From Syntrophomonadaceae bacterium (lineage in GTDB: Bacteria; Bacillota_D; Dethiobacteria; DTU022; UBA8154), in NCBI GenBank assembly GCA_007120815.1, contig SKMY01000059.1, positions 1 through 17,631 of the forward strand: a stretch of DNA of 17,631 nucleotides, written 5' to 3'. The notes beneath the pieces were generated by a model. That model worked only from the letters and a program-made list of their open reading frames with translations, was not told the DNA's origin and did not search any database. The position numbers and the translations under genes are program-made. Below, piece after piece: positions 1 through 6,153 of the stretch. Every line of letters starts with the position of its first letter. Positions within the stretch are counted from its first letter, which is position 1.

Positions 1-420
1 ATTATCCAGGATTTTTGGGCCACCGGGGTGGGTCTGGGACACCAGTCATTTATGGAGGTCTACCCCTATTACATGATTACCCGGGTTAAAACCCCCTTCC
101 ACGTCCACAATACGTACCTGCAGTTCCTGGTGGAAACCGGCATCGTGGGCTTTACCCTTTTTGTCTGGCTGCTGGTCAGCATCATAAAAAAAGGGATCAA
201 GAGCCTGAAACATGCCCGTGATCCCTTCTTGAGGAACGTAACCATCGCCGCCCTGGCCGCCACCGTCGGTGTGATGACCCAGGGATTCGGCGAACACATC
301 CTCTACATGCCCAAAATAATTACCCTGTTCTGGCTCAACGCCGCGGTCATCTTTGCCTGCATCGCCCTGCAGAAAAAAGCGAAAAACAACCACAGGGACG
401 GTTCTTCTGGCTCACTCTAA
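1..420 (+). CDS. O-antigen ligase / polymerase-like membrane protein, C-terminal part (5' truncated by window edge)
   Basis: The reading frame is open from base 1, so the gene begins outside the window; about 139 C-terminal residues are visible. The segment has GVGLGHQSF, then HNTYLQFLVETGIVGF followed by a hydrophobic helix. This is the pattern of the last periplasmic loop and final membrane helices of Wzy_C/O-antigen ligase (WaaL-like) proteins, where the His of HNTYL is conserved. A second hydrophobic stretch (MPKIITLFWLNAAVIFACIAL) forms the last membrane segment. Such proteins polymerise or ligate lipid-linked glycans at the outer face of the membrane. In a Gram-positive, polymerisation or transfer of an exopolysaccharide or wall glycan is more likely than LPS ligation. 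The last codons (NHRDGSSGSL) lie in a dispersed GGGACGGTTCTTCTGG repeat, so the natural C-terminus may have been replaced. The gene converges on and overlaps the PIG-L gene by 4 bp. Confidence 0.82.
   Translation: MIQDFWATGVGLGHQSFMEVYPYYMITRVKTPFHVHNTYLQFLVETGIVGFTLFVWLLVSIIKKGIKSLKHARDPFLRNVTIAALAATVGVMTQGFGEHILYMPKIITLFWLNAAVIFACIALQKKAKNNHRDGSSGSL
391..415 (+). repeat. Dispersed GGGACGGTTCT repeat, copy 1
   Basis: CAGGGACGGTTCTTCTGG followed by CTCAC matches the core of the other copies in the window (at 437, 5661, 8811 and 14201). It lies inside the last codons of the O-antigen-ligase-like gene, whose stop codon follows at 418-420. Confidence 0.7.
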
Positions 421-1370
421 CCGCGCGGGGACAACCGCGGGGACGGTTCTTGTGGTTCGAGTGCCCCCAAATGCTCGCCCGCTTCCTTTTTTAACGGCCA
501 TCCGCTAAAGAAGTGACTGACCAGGTTAAAAGGGCTGCTGATCTGCTGAAAATTGCGGTACATCTCGGGACCGTACAGGGCGTATGCCCGGTGATACTCT
601 TTCAAAGTGCTGGCAACAAAAAATTCAGCGCCCTTGGCCCCCCGCCGCTGGGACCCCTTGATGGCATGTTTGCGGCAGCGGTCCAGGGTCAAAAAAATCT
701 CGAAGGGCAGCGTTTGGGATTTAAAAATGGCCAGGGCCCGCTTTTTTACCTTCCATTCATTATCCATAAGGAAAACCCGGTTAGCCGCATAATACGTCAG
801 CGGGGAATTCACGGCATAGAGGTAAAGGGGGAGATCTCCGGGCAGCCCTGCCTTTGCCATGGCCTGCAGGCCAATGCCCGCCGTAGCCACGTGATCCCGG
901 TGGCCGTCCAGGAAGCAGGGCAAAAAAACCACCTCCGGTTCAAAGGCCTCGATGAAGGGGTGCAGCTTGTGAACCGTGGCGGGTTCTACCGCCAGATTTC
1001 CGTCGGCTTCACCCAGGAAAACCGGCGGTTCAAAGCCGTAGAAAGACGCCACCCGACGACCTTCCTCCACCCGGGCGCTAGCGATCTCTTCACCGCTCAT
1101 GGTCGGGTGGATGCTGGCTGCTCCGTCGGTCATGTAGATGCACTGGATCATGTTATCCCGATCCCGGCCGGACAGGTCGCTCAAGTATCCTCCGCAGCCG
1201 ATAACTTCGTCGTCCACGTGAGGGGCCAGCACCAGGATGCGCTTGTTTTGCAGCCCCCCGGCGGGGGACAGGCGGTACCGCCCCCCCATGAAGGCATAAA
1301 AGGCGCTTAGAAAGAGCCGGTTAAACCCCCTGACCGGCCAAAGAGCAAAGGCTTTTAACCATTCCCTCAT
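417..1370 (-). CDS. PIG-L family (LmbE-like) deacetylase
   Basis: This is a zinc-dependent GlcNAc-type or related N-deacetylase of the PIG-L/LmbE/BshB family, probably acting on a sugar precursor or glycolipid. The signature APHVDDE follows the first beta strand (RILVL), about 49 residues after the start, and GHRDH occurs about 108 residues later. These are the two metal-binding motifs, PHxDDE and HxDH. About 40 residues precede the domain and include an amphipathic or hydrophobic stretch (NRLFLSAFYAFM), perhaps for membrane contact. GTG at 1376 and ATG at 1370 are both possible. The GGAGG at 1381-1385 lies 3 nt from GTG but 9 nt from ATG, so ATG (317 residues) is preferred. The C-terminal end, EPQEPSPRLSPRG, is encoded by a dispersed repeat and is probably not ancestral. 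It sits downstream of the GNAT gene on the same strand, and the context suggests modification of a surface glycan. The exact substrate is unknown. Confidence 0.85.
   Translation of the reverse strand: MREWLKAFALWPVRGFNRLFLSAFYAFMGGRYRLSPAGGLQNKRILVLAPHVDDEVIGCGGYLSDLSGRDRDNMIQCIYMTDGAASIHPTMSGEEIASARVEEGRRVASFYGFEPPVFLGEADGNLAVEPATVHKLHPFIEAFEPEVVFLPCFLDGHRDHVATAGIGLQAMAKAGLPGDLPLYLYAVNSPLTYYAANRVFLMDNEWKVKKRALAIFKSQTLPFEIFLTLDRCRKHAIKGSQRRGAKGAEFFVASTLKEYHRAYALYGPEMYRNFQQISSPFNLVSHFFSGWPLKKEAGEHLGALEPQEPSPRLSPRG
424..460 (+). repeat. Dispersed GGGGACGGTTCT repeat, copy 2 with a partial duplicate
   Basis: A complete copy (GCGGGGACGGTTCTTGTGG then TTCGA, about 437-460) is preceded by a partial GCGGGGACAACC unit (about 425-436). 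It has the same orientation as the copy at 391. Read on the minus strand it supplies the last codons of the PIG-L gene (EPQEPSPRLSPRG). With copy 1 it occupies the whole junction between the two convergent genes, leaving no separate terminator. Confidence 0.72.
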
Positions 1371-1412
1371 TAACACATCCCTCCAAATTGAGCAGCTTGA
1401 ACTTAAGTCCCC

Positions 1413-1463
1413 GGCGCTTTCCGCGAAGATAACCGGAGCCGATACCTGGGAAGCGGAAACGCC
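1413..1463 (-). other. Inverted repeat between the GNAT and PIG-L genes
   Basis: GGCGCTTTCCGC (1413-1424) pairs with GCGGAAACGCC (1453-1463), giving 11 bp with one bulged base around a 28-nt loop. It lies 10 nt beyond the GNAT stop on the minus strand and before the PIG-L ribosome binding site. No run of T follows on the minus strand, so it is not a standard intrinsic terminator. It could be a processing or stability hairpin in a GNAT-PIG-L transcript. Confidence 0.5.
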
Positions 1464-1472
1464 ATTCCTATA

Positions 1473-2504
1473 CTATACGTAGTCTGAATCGCCGATCATC
1501 ACGTACCAGTTGTTTTTATCCCACAAGACCTGGGCCAGCTCATCGGGGCCGTCGATCCAGGAAAGGGCCAGGGTGTTCAGGCTGGGCAGGCTAAAAAAAC
1601 CAAACCGAAGAAGGTGACGGGGGACCTGTCCCTGGTCCAGGCACCAGCAGGACAGCATATCGCAGTGGGGGCGCATATAGGTATCGGCTGCACTCAGCAG
1701 CGAGGGAATAACCGGTTTTTCCTCCAGGGCCAGCAGATCCACGATATGCCCCATGCCCCCGGCCTCCCGGAGCAGGACCATGTAGCCCAGCACCGAATCG
1801 TTTTCCACATAAGCCAGCACCCGGTAATCCACGGGCGAATCGATGTAGCGCCAGTTCAGGTATGCCCGGTCCCGGACGGTTGCAATGGTCAGCGAGGGGG
1901 AAACCTGCTGCCAGAGACGGTCGAACCGTTCATCAAACCGTTCCAGGGGAACAACATGTTCCGTGGCGGCCTTTCGACGATTTTTTACCTTAAGCAGCAG
2001 ATCCAGCCCCAGGCCCGCAGCCCTGGCCAGGGCGGGTTGACGGAATTTACGCGAAGCAATGGTGCTGCCCCGGTAAAACTTGATGTACCGGGGGATTTGT
2101 GCCACTTCCACAGCCGGTTGAATTTTCTTCAGCGCTTTTAGCGCCGGCGCGTTGGGAAAGCCGAACGTAAAGGCCCAGCTTCGGTCCCGGGCTTGTTGGA
2201 TCAGTTTTTCAAACATGAGGGGGTAATACCCCTTCTGGCGGTAAGAGGCGTCCAGCATAAAGTTCATGCGCAGTCCGGCCGGGATTTCCTCGGACTGGAT
2301 GTTAAAGAGAGAGGCGTTCAGGCAGAGGTGCCCGTGCACGCGGCCCTCCTCTTTAAGCAGGGCAAAAATACTTGTTCCCCGGGGGTTTTCCAGGTTTTCC
2401 CACTGCCAGTGGGCTTCACCCCTTTTTTTTTGAAATACGTGTTCAAACAGGTCCAGTATACGGGCTTCATCGCCCGGACGATACACATCGATTTCAGCGC
2501 CCAT
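1473..2504 (-). CDS. GNAT-fold N-acetyltransferase family protein
   Basis: The N-terminal region (about residues 3-140) has the arrangement of a GNAT acetyltransferase: IDVYRPGDEARILDLFEHVF, then LRMNFMLDASYRQKGYYPLMFEKLI. The second is the acyl-CoA-binding motif A, with Arg/Lys-Gly before a helix. The C-terminal half (about 175-340) has a second GNAT-like beta pattern (YRVLAYVENDSVLGYMVLLREAG, then IVDLLALEEKPVIPSLLSAAD), as in tandem-GNAT proteins found in polysaccharide loci. ATG codons exist at 2510 and 2504. AAAGGAG touches the first but lies 6 nt from the second, so 2504 (343 residues) is preferred. Its neighbours (PIG-L deacetylase, polymerase/ligase, MurJ) point to acylation of a sugar or glycolipid, but the acceptor cannot be read from the sequence. 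A promoter -10 candidate on this strand lies at 2534-2539. Confidence 0.75.
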   Translation of the reverse strand: MGAEIDVYRPGDEARILDLFEHVFQKKRGEAHWQWENLENPRGTSIFALLKEEGRVHGHLCLNASLFNIQSEEIPAGLRMNFMLDASYRQKGYYPLMFEKLIQQARDRSWAFTFGFPNAPALKALKKIQPAVEVAQIPRYIKFYRGSTIASRKFRQPALARAAGLGLDLLLKVKNRRKAATEHVVPLERFDERFDRLWQQVSPSLTIATVRDRAYLNWRYIDSPVDYRVLAYVENDSVLGYMVLLREAGGMGHIVDLLALEEKPVIPSLLSAADTYMRPHCDMLSCWCLDQGQVPRHLLRFGFFSLPSLNTLALSWIDGPDELAQVLWDKNNWYVMIGDSDYV

Positions 2505-2510
2505 GGTCAT

Positions 2511-2681
2511 CTCCTTTAAATGATTTCCTTCACATTATAACACAGCACATTTCGTCATACATCCAGGAAATTTGATCCGTAAAAAGGATTTTACCCCCCC
2601 GCCATATAATTTAAAGGGTATGCGCTTAATGACGTAATCAATGAGTTGAACTGGCTTTAAAGGAAAAAGGAGGCGCATTTA
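2511..2681. promoter_or_regulatory. Divergent promoter region between the GNAT gene and murJ
   Basis: A perfect TATAAT lies on the minus strand at 2534-2539 (24 nt before the GNAT ATG), and another lies on the plus strand at 2605-2610 (71 nt before the murJ ribosome binding site core). Neither has a convincing TTGACA at 16-18 bp; a TTGATC at 2572 is too far from the plus-strand -10. The region is AT-richer than its surroundings and contains no gene. The assignment rests on the -10 hexamers and the divergent layout. Confidence 0.4.
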
Positions 2682-4241
2682 TTGCAGGACGAGTTGAACC
2701 GCGGGCTTCTTGTCAAATCCATGACCATGGTGATGCTGGCTACCTTGGCCAGCCGGGTACTGGGGTTTTTCCGGGAAGTTGCCGTGGCGTACCGTTTTGG
2801 CGCCACCACGGAAGCCGATGCGTACCTGGTGGCCATTCTTCTGCCTACTATCTTGTTCTATTCGTTCAGCGATGCTTTAAAAAGCACCTTCATTACCGTT
2901 TTTGCCCCCTTCAAGGGCGGTCAAGACGAACACCATTTTGTGAATACGTTGGCTTTTTATACCATAGGCGTCCTTTTAATCCTGGCACTCCTGGGATATC
3001 TCCTGGCTCCCCAGCTGGTGTTTCTCCTGGCTCCCGGTTTTACGGGCGAGACATTCCAGCTGACCGTGGAGCTCACTCGCATCTTGATTCCCGGGGTTTT
3101 TTTCATCGGCCTCTCGGGGCTGGCCACAGGGTTCCTTCACAGTCACCAGCGGTTTATTGTGCCCGCCCTGGTCAACGTCCCCCACAACATTATCGTCATC
3201 TTGAGCGCCCTGTATCTAAGCTTGCATTACGGGGTTTACGGCCTGGCCTGGGGCAGCCTGGTGGCCGTGTCTTCCCAGCTGCTCATCCAGCTTCCCTCCC
3301 TCAGGCGGACAACCTTTAAATTTCGCCGAGGCTTGTCTTCCCAGCATCCGGGGTTAAAAAAAGTGACCGCCCTTTTGCCGGCCATCCTCTTGTCCAGTGC
3401 GGTCCTGGAACTGAAGCACATCCTGGATCGCCTCTTTGCTTCATTTCTCCAGCCGGGCAGTATCGCCGCCCTGAACTACGCCGAACGGATTTACATGCTC
3501 CCCCAGGCCCTTTTTGTTTCCACAATCATCGTCATTCTTTATCCCACCCTGGTGGAACTCCTCGGTAAAAGGGACATGGATGCCTTTAACCGGCAGATCA
3601 AATGGGGCATTTCCATGTTCTTTTTCCTGCTGCTGCCGGTCATGGCCGGCATGGTGATCCTGCGCCGCCCTCTGGTAGAGGTCCTGTTTCAGCGGGGGGC
3701 CTTTGACGGGGCTGCCACAGATTTAACCGCCTATGCCCTGCTCTTCTACACCCCTGCCCTGCTGGGTTTTTCCCTGCATTGTTTCTGCAACCGCATTTAT
3801 TTCGCCCTGCAGGATGTAAAAACCCTGGTGAAAGTCAATATTTCCATGGTGGCCGCCAATGCCGTCTTCAATCTGATCCTGATGCCCTTCCTGGGCCACG
3901 GGGGCATTGCCCTGGGGACCTCCCTGGCCTTTTCCCTGGGAGCTGTATGGCTATTGGCGATTTTAAGCCACCGCATTGGGATTTCTTTTGGCGACCTGGT
4001 CCAGCCCATTTACCGCAGCACCCTGGCAGCCCTGATCATGGTGGCTGTGCTTCTGATATACCTTTATGCCTGGATCCACCTCCTGGAACGGCCCTTCGCC
4101 GGGTTAAGCGTCCTGGCCAGTACGGCATTTTTAGGGGCCGCAGTCTACTTTCTCTCCGCCCGGCTGCTGCGCATTTCGGAAATGAACCTGCTCCTGCGGC
4201 TGGTTAAGGAATATGTAGGCCGCAAGCTGAAATCATCTTAG
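2682..4241 (+). CDS. murJ: Lipid II flippase MurJ
   Basis: This is a polytopic membrane protein of the MOP (MATE/MVF) superfamily that moves lipid-linked peptidoglycan precursor across the membrane. At 519 residues with about 14 hydrophobic segments it has the usual MurJ size. Near the N-terminus it carries SRVLGFFREVAVAYRFGA then TEADAY (about residues 24-48), the conserved MurJ helix 1-2 region with charged residues in the cavity. FCNRIYFALQDVKTLVKV (about 367-384) is also typical of the family. The start is TTG at 2682, supported by AAGGAGG ending at 2673 (8-nt spacing). No better start is nearby. It is transcribed away from the glycan-modifying genes, and beside an exopolysaccharide cluster a role in flipping another undecaprenyl-linked precursor remains possible. 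After the stop there is only a weak 5-bp hairpin (4246-4260). Confidence 0.92.
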   Translation: MQDELNRGLLVKSMTMVMLATLASRVLGFFREVAVAYRFGATTEADAYLVAILLPTILFYSFSDALKSTFITVFAPFKGGQDEHHFVNTLAFYTIGVLLILALLGYLLAPQLVFLLAPGFTGETFQLTVELTRILIPGVFFIGLSGLATGFLHSHQRFIVPALVNVPHNIIVILSALYLSLHYGVYGLAWGSLVAVSSQLLIQLPSLRRTTFKFRRGLSSQHPGLKKVTALLPAILLSSAVLELKHILDRLFASFLQPGSIAALNYAERIYMLPQALFVSTIIVILYPTLVELLGKRDMDAFNRQIKWGISMFFFLLLPVMAGMVILRRPLVEVLFQRGAFDGAATDLTAYALLFYTPALLGFSLHCFCNRIYFALQDVKTLVKVNISMVAANAVFNLILMPFLGHGGIALGTSLAFSLGAVWLLAILSHRIGISFGDLVQPIYRSTLAALIMVAVLLIYLYAWIHLLERPFAGLSVLASTAFLGAAVYFLSARLLRISEMNLLLRLVKEYVGRKLKSS

Positions 4242-4245
4242 AAAT

Positions 4246-4260
4246 AACCGGCGTACGGTT
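4246..4260 (+). terminator. Weak hairpin after murJ
   Basis: AACCG and CGGTT form a 5-bp stem with a 5-nt loop just after the murJ stop, followed by TCCCCATTT rather than a U-run. It is only a weak candidate for a terminator. Confidence 0.22.
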
Positions 4261-4279
4261 TCCCCATTTGTCCAAACTC

Positions 4280-4288
4280 TGGTATAAT
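4280..4288 (+). promoter_or_regulatory. Extended -10 promoter for the pnt operon
   Basis: TGGTATAAT is a perfect extended -10 element (TGn-TATAAT). It lies in an AT-rich stretch about 90 nt before the pntAA start, which predicts a leader of about 80 nt. No good -35 sits 17 bp upstream, as is usual for extended -10 promoters. Confidence 0.6.
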
Positions 4289-4318
4289 ATTAAGAACAGA
4301 ACATTGGCAATTGATCTA

Positions 4319-4343
4319 CTCATGGTCTTATGAGTCTTATGAG
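4319..4343 (+). promoter_or_regulatory. Tandem 9-bp repeat and small dyad in the pnt leader
   Basis: TCTTATGAG occurs twice without a gap (4326-4334 and 4335-4343). CTCAT at 4319-4323 forms a dyad with ATGAG at 4330-4334. The site lies downstream of the predicted pnt transcription start and about 20 nt before the ribosome binding site. It could be an operator or leader element; the regulator is unknown. Confidence 0.35.
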
Positions 4344-4375
4344 AAGATTTTGATATCACAAGCGAGGTGATGGCT

Positions 4376-5557
4376 GTGCAGCTTGGTAAAATGACCATAG
4401 GCATTCCCCGAGAAATCATGCCCGGGGAGAAAAGGGTGGCTGCCATTCCGGAGACCGTCGGCAAGATGGTTGCTGCCGGGGCCCGGGTCCTGGTGGAAAC
4501 TGGCGCCGGGGCCGGCGCCTACATGGAGGACGAGGATTACAGGCGGGAAGGGGCCGAAATACTTTCGGACGTCCGCGAGCTTTACCGGCAGGCCGGTGTG
4601 GTGATGAAAGTAAAAGAGCCGCTGTATCACGAAGAAATCGGGCAGCATGAAACCGAACTTTTCCCGGAAAACGGGGTGCTGGTCAGTTTCCTGCACCCGG
4701 CCCACGATGTCAATCACGAAGCCATCAAAGCATTGGCCCGCCGAGGGATTACCAGCTATACCTTAGACGGCATTCCCCGGATCTCCCGGGCCCAGCAGAT
4801 GGACGCCCTGACCTCCATGAGCACGGTAGCGGGCTACAAGGCGGTTATCTTTGGAGCCAATCAACTGGGGCGTTTTATACCCATGATGCCCACCCCCTTC
4901 GGGGTGATTCAACCATCCCAATTTTTGGTAGTGGGGACCGGTGTGGCCGGCCTGCAGTCCATTGCCACCGCCAAACGCCTGGGCGCCAAGGTGAAAACCC
5001 TGGATATTCGCCCGGAAGCCAGCGAACAGGCCCGCAGCCTGGGGGCTGAAAGCATCCCATTCGATGTGCCCCTGGAACTGGCCATGGGCCAGGGGGGTTA
5101 CGCCCAAAGGTTACCCGAGGAATGGTACCAACGGGAGCGGGAAGCCCTGGCTCCCCATGTGGAGCAGAGCGATGTCATTATCCTTACGGCCCTGATTCCC
5201 GGCGAGGTGGCCCCTATCCTTGTAACGGAAGACATGGTTAAGGGGATGAAGAAGGGGTCTGTCATCGTTGATGTGGCCGTGGACCAGGGGGGCAACTGCG
5301 CCTTGACCCGCTGCGGTGAAGCGTGCAGCTACCAGGGGGTAACCATCATCGGTATGATGAATATACCCGCTACCCTGCCCGTTGATGCGACCCGCATGTT
5401 TGCACAGAACGCCTGGCACTTCCTATCTTACATTGCACAAGATGGTTCTACAAAAACCGACACAACCGATGAGATTATTAAGGAAACCCTGGTCACCCTG
5501 GGAGGCCGCATTGTTCACCGGGGCACCCTGCTGGCTATGGAAATGAACCCGTCGTAA
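4376..5557 (+). CDS. pntAA: NAD(P) transhydrogenase subunit alpha, part 1 (domain I, NAD(H)-binding)
   Basis: This is the soluble NAD(H)-binding subunit of the proton-translocating transhydrogenase, related to alanine dehydrogenase. The N-terminus, IGIPREIMPGEKRVAAIPETV, is the standard PntA/AlaDH opening. RAQQMDALTSMSTVAGYKAV (about 138-157) is the RQD-loop region, and VVGTGVAGLQSIATAKRLGA (about 186-205) is the Rossmann nucleotide-binding glycine motif. DVAVDQGGNCALT near residue 300 is also typical. GTG (4367), ATG (4370) and GTG (4376) are candidate starts. GAGG at 4364-4367 leaves 8 nt to the GTG at 4376, which gives 393 residues. The following pntAB and pntB genes separate it from alanine dehydrogenase. 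The split pntAA/pntAB form is common in many bacteria. The gene is separated from pntAB by 290 bp of repeat DNA, which is unusual within this operon. Confidence 0.93.
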   Translation: MQLGKMTIGIPREIMPGEKRVAAIPETVGKMVAAGARVLVETGAGAGAYMEDEDYRREGAEILSDVRELYRQAGVVMKVKEPLYHEEIGQHETELFPENGVLVSFLHPAHDVNHEAIKALARRGITSYTLDGIPRISRAQQMDALTSMSTVAGYKAVIFGANQLGRFIPMMPTPFGVIQPSQFLVVGTGVAGLQSIATAKRLGAKVKTLDIRPEASEQARSLGAESIPFDVPLELAMGQGGYAQRLPEEWYQREREALAPHVEQSDVIILTALIPGEVAPILVTEDMVKGMKKGSVIVDVAVDQGGNCALTRCGEACSYQGVTIIGMMNIPATLPVDATRMFAQNAWHFLSYIAQDGSTKTDTTDEIIKETLVTLGGRIVHRGTLLAMEMNPS

Positions 5558-5601
5558 ACCCAAGAAAGCAAGGGGAAGAAGCAAGGGGACGTCAGGCTGG
5601 G

Positions 5602-5650
5602 GAAGAAGCAAGGGGACGATTCTCCTGCTTCCTTGAACGGACAGATTTTA
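5602..5650 (+). repeat. 49-bp direct repeat, first copy
   Basis: It begins GAAGAAGCAAGGGGACGATT and ends with GAACGGACAGATTTTA. It abuts the second copy and differs from it by one base in 49. Near-identity suggests a recent duplication. Confidence 0.9.
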
Positions 5651-5699
5651 GAAGAAGCAAGGGGACGGTTCTCCTGCTTCCTTGAACGGACAGATTTTA
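5651..5699 (+). repeat. 49-bp direct repeat, second copy
   Basis: It begins GAAGAAGCAAGGGGACGGTT and ends with GAACGGACAGATTTTA. Its GGGGACGGTTCT core is the same as in the dispersed copies elsewhere. The inverted partner lies at 5749-5778. Confidence 0.9.
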
Positions 5700-5847
5700 G
5701 TGTGTTTAAGGAATGGCACTGGTTTTCGTTTAAGTGGAAAGGTGAAAAGGAAGCAGGAGAACCGTCCCCGTGCTTCCCAGCCTGCCGTCCCCGTGCTTCC
5801 CTTATTCAACCCCATGCGTCCTCAATTTTTTGCAGGAGGTTGTTGAT

Positions 5848-6153
5848 ATGCTACCTGCCATGTTTATTATCCTATTAGTATCCGCCTTGCTGGGCTACCG
5901 GATTATCTCTGCCGTTCCGCCCCTTTTACACACGCCCCTCATGTCGGGCATGAATGCCTTATCGGGCATTACAGTCATCGGGGCCGTAGCCGTACTGGCA
6001 ACCTTACCCGAGGGGGCCGAAGGATGGGCCGCCGTCGCCCTGATCCTGGCCATGGTCAACGTGGCCGGCGGGTTTTGGGTCACCGAGCGCATGCTGCGCA
6101 TGTTCCGGGGGAAAGAACGGGAAAGCGAGGTGGATGAAATACCGTGGCAGTAA
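5848..6153 (+). CDS. pntAB: NAD(P) transhydrogenase subunit alpha, part 2 (membrane subunit)
   Basis: A 101-residue small membrane subunit forming the first part of the transhydrogenase proton channel. Three hydrophobic segments are visible: MFIILLVSALLGYRIISAV, then NALSGITVIGAVAVLATL, then AAVALILAMVNVAGGFWVTERML. The motif TPLMSGMNALSGI is characteristic of PntAB. The start is ATG at 5848 with AGGAGG at 5834-5839 (8-nt spacing). The frame stays open upstream to 5770, but those codons are repeat DNA and the family begins here. It overlaps pntB by 10 bp, implying translational coupling, while it is detached from pntAA by the palindromic repeat block. Confidence 0.93.
   Translation: MLPAMFIILLVSALLGYRIISAVPPLLHTPLMSGMNALSGITVIGAVAVLATLPEGAEGWAAVALILAMVNVAGGFWVTERMLRMFRGKERESEVDEIPWQ

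Larger units (their letters stand above)
5574..5803. repeat. Nested palindromic repeat block between pntAA and pntAB
   Basis: The block reads A-B-B on the left and B'-A' on the right. A (about 5574-5600) is a GGGAAGAAGCAAGGGGACG variant ending TCAGGCTGG. B is a 49-bp unit present twice head to tail (5602-5650 and 5651-5699), differing at one base (GACGATTCT versus GACGGTTCT). B' (5749-5778) is the reverse complement of the AAGCAAGGGGACGGTTCTCC core, and A' (5779-5803, extending back to CCAGCC at 5777) is that of unit A. A transcript could fold into a long stem around about 50 nt of unique sequence (5700-5748). It fills most of the 290 bp between pntAA and pntAB. No gene is supported inside; the open frames there run through repeat sequence and lack ribosome binding sites. 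Confidence 0.85.

Noticed and set aside
1617..1640. GGGGGACCTGTCCCTGG inside the GNAT gene, resembling a short palindromic GGGGAC repeat.
   Set aside because: It lies in normal coding sequence and lacks the GGTTCT core; a chance GC-rich palindrome is more likely.
4376..5557. Alanine dehydrogenase.
   Set aside because: Similar fold, but the QMDALTSMSTVAGYKAV region and the adjacent pntAB and pntB genes identify transhydrogenase.
5602..5699. Possible CRISPR array from the directly repeated 49-bp units.
   Set aside because: Only two units with no spacer between them, plus inverted copies nearby; no cas genes.
5770..5847. In-frame N-terminal extension of pntAB.
   Set aside because: The codons are repeat DNA; ATG at 5848 has AGGAGG at 8-nt spacing and matches the family start.
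5633..5878. Open frame of 81 codons across the pntAA-pntAB gap.
   Set aside because: It is composed of repeat sequence, lacks a ribosome binding site and overlaps the true pntAB start in another frame.
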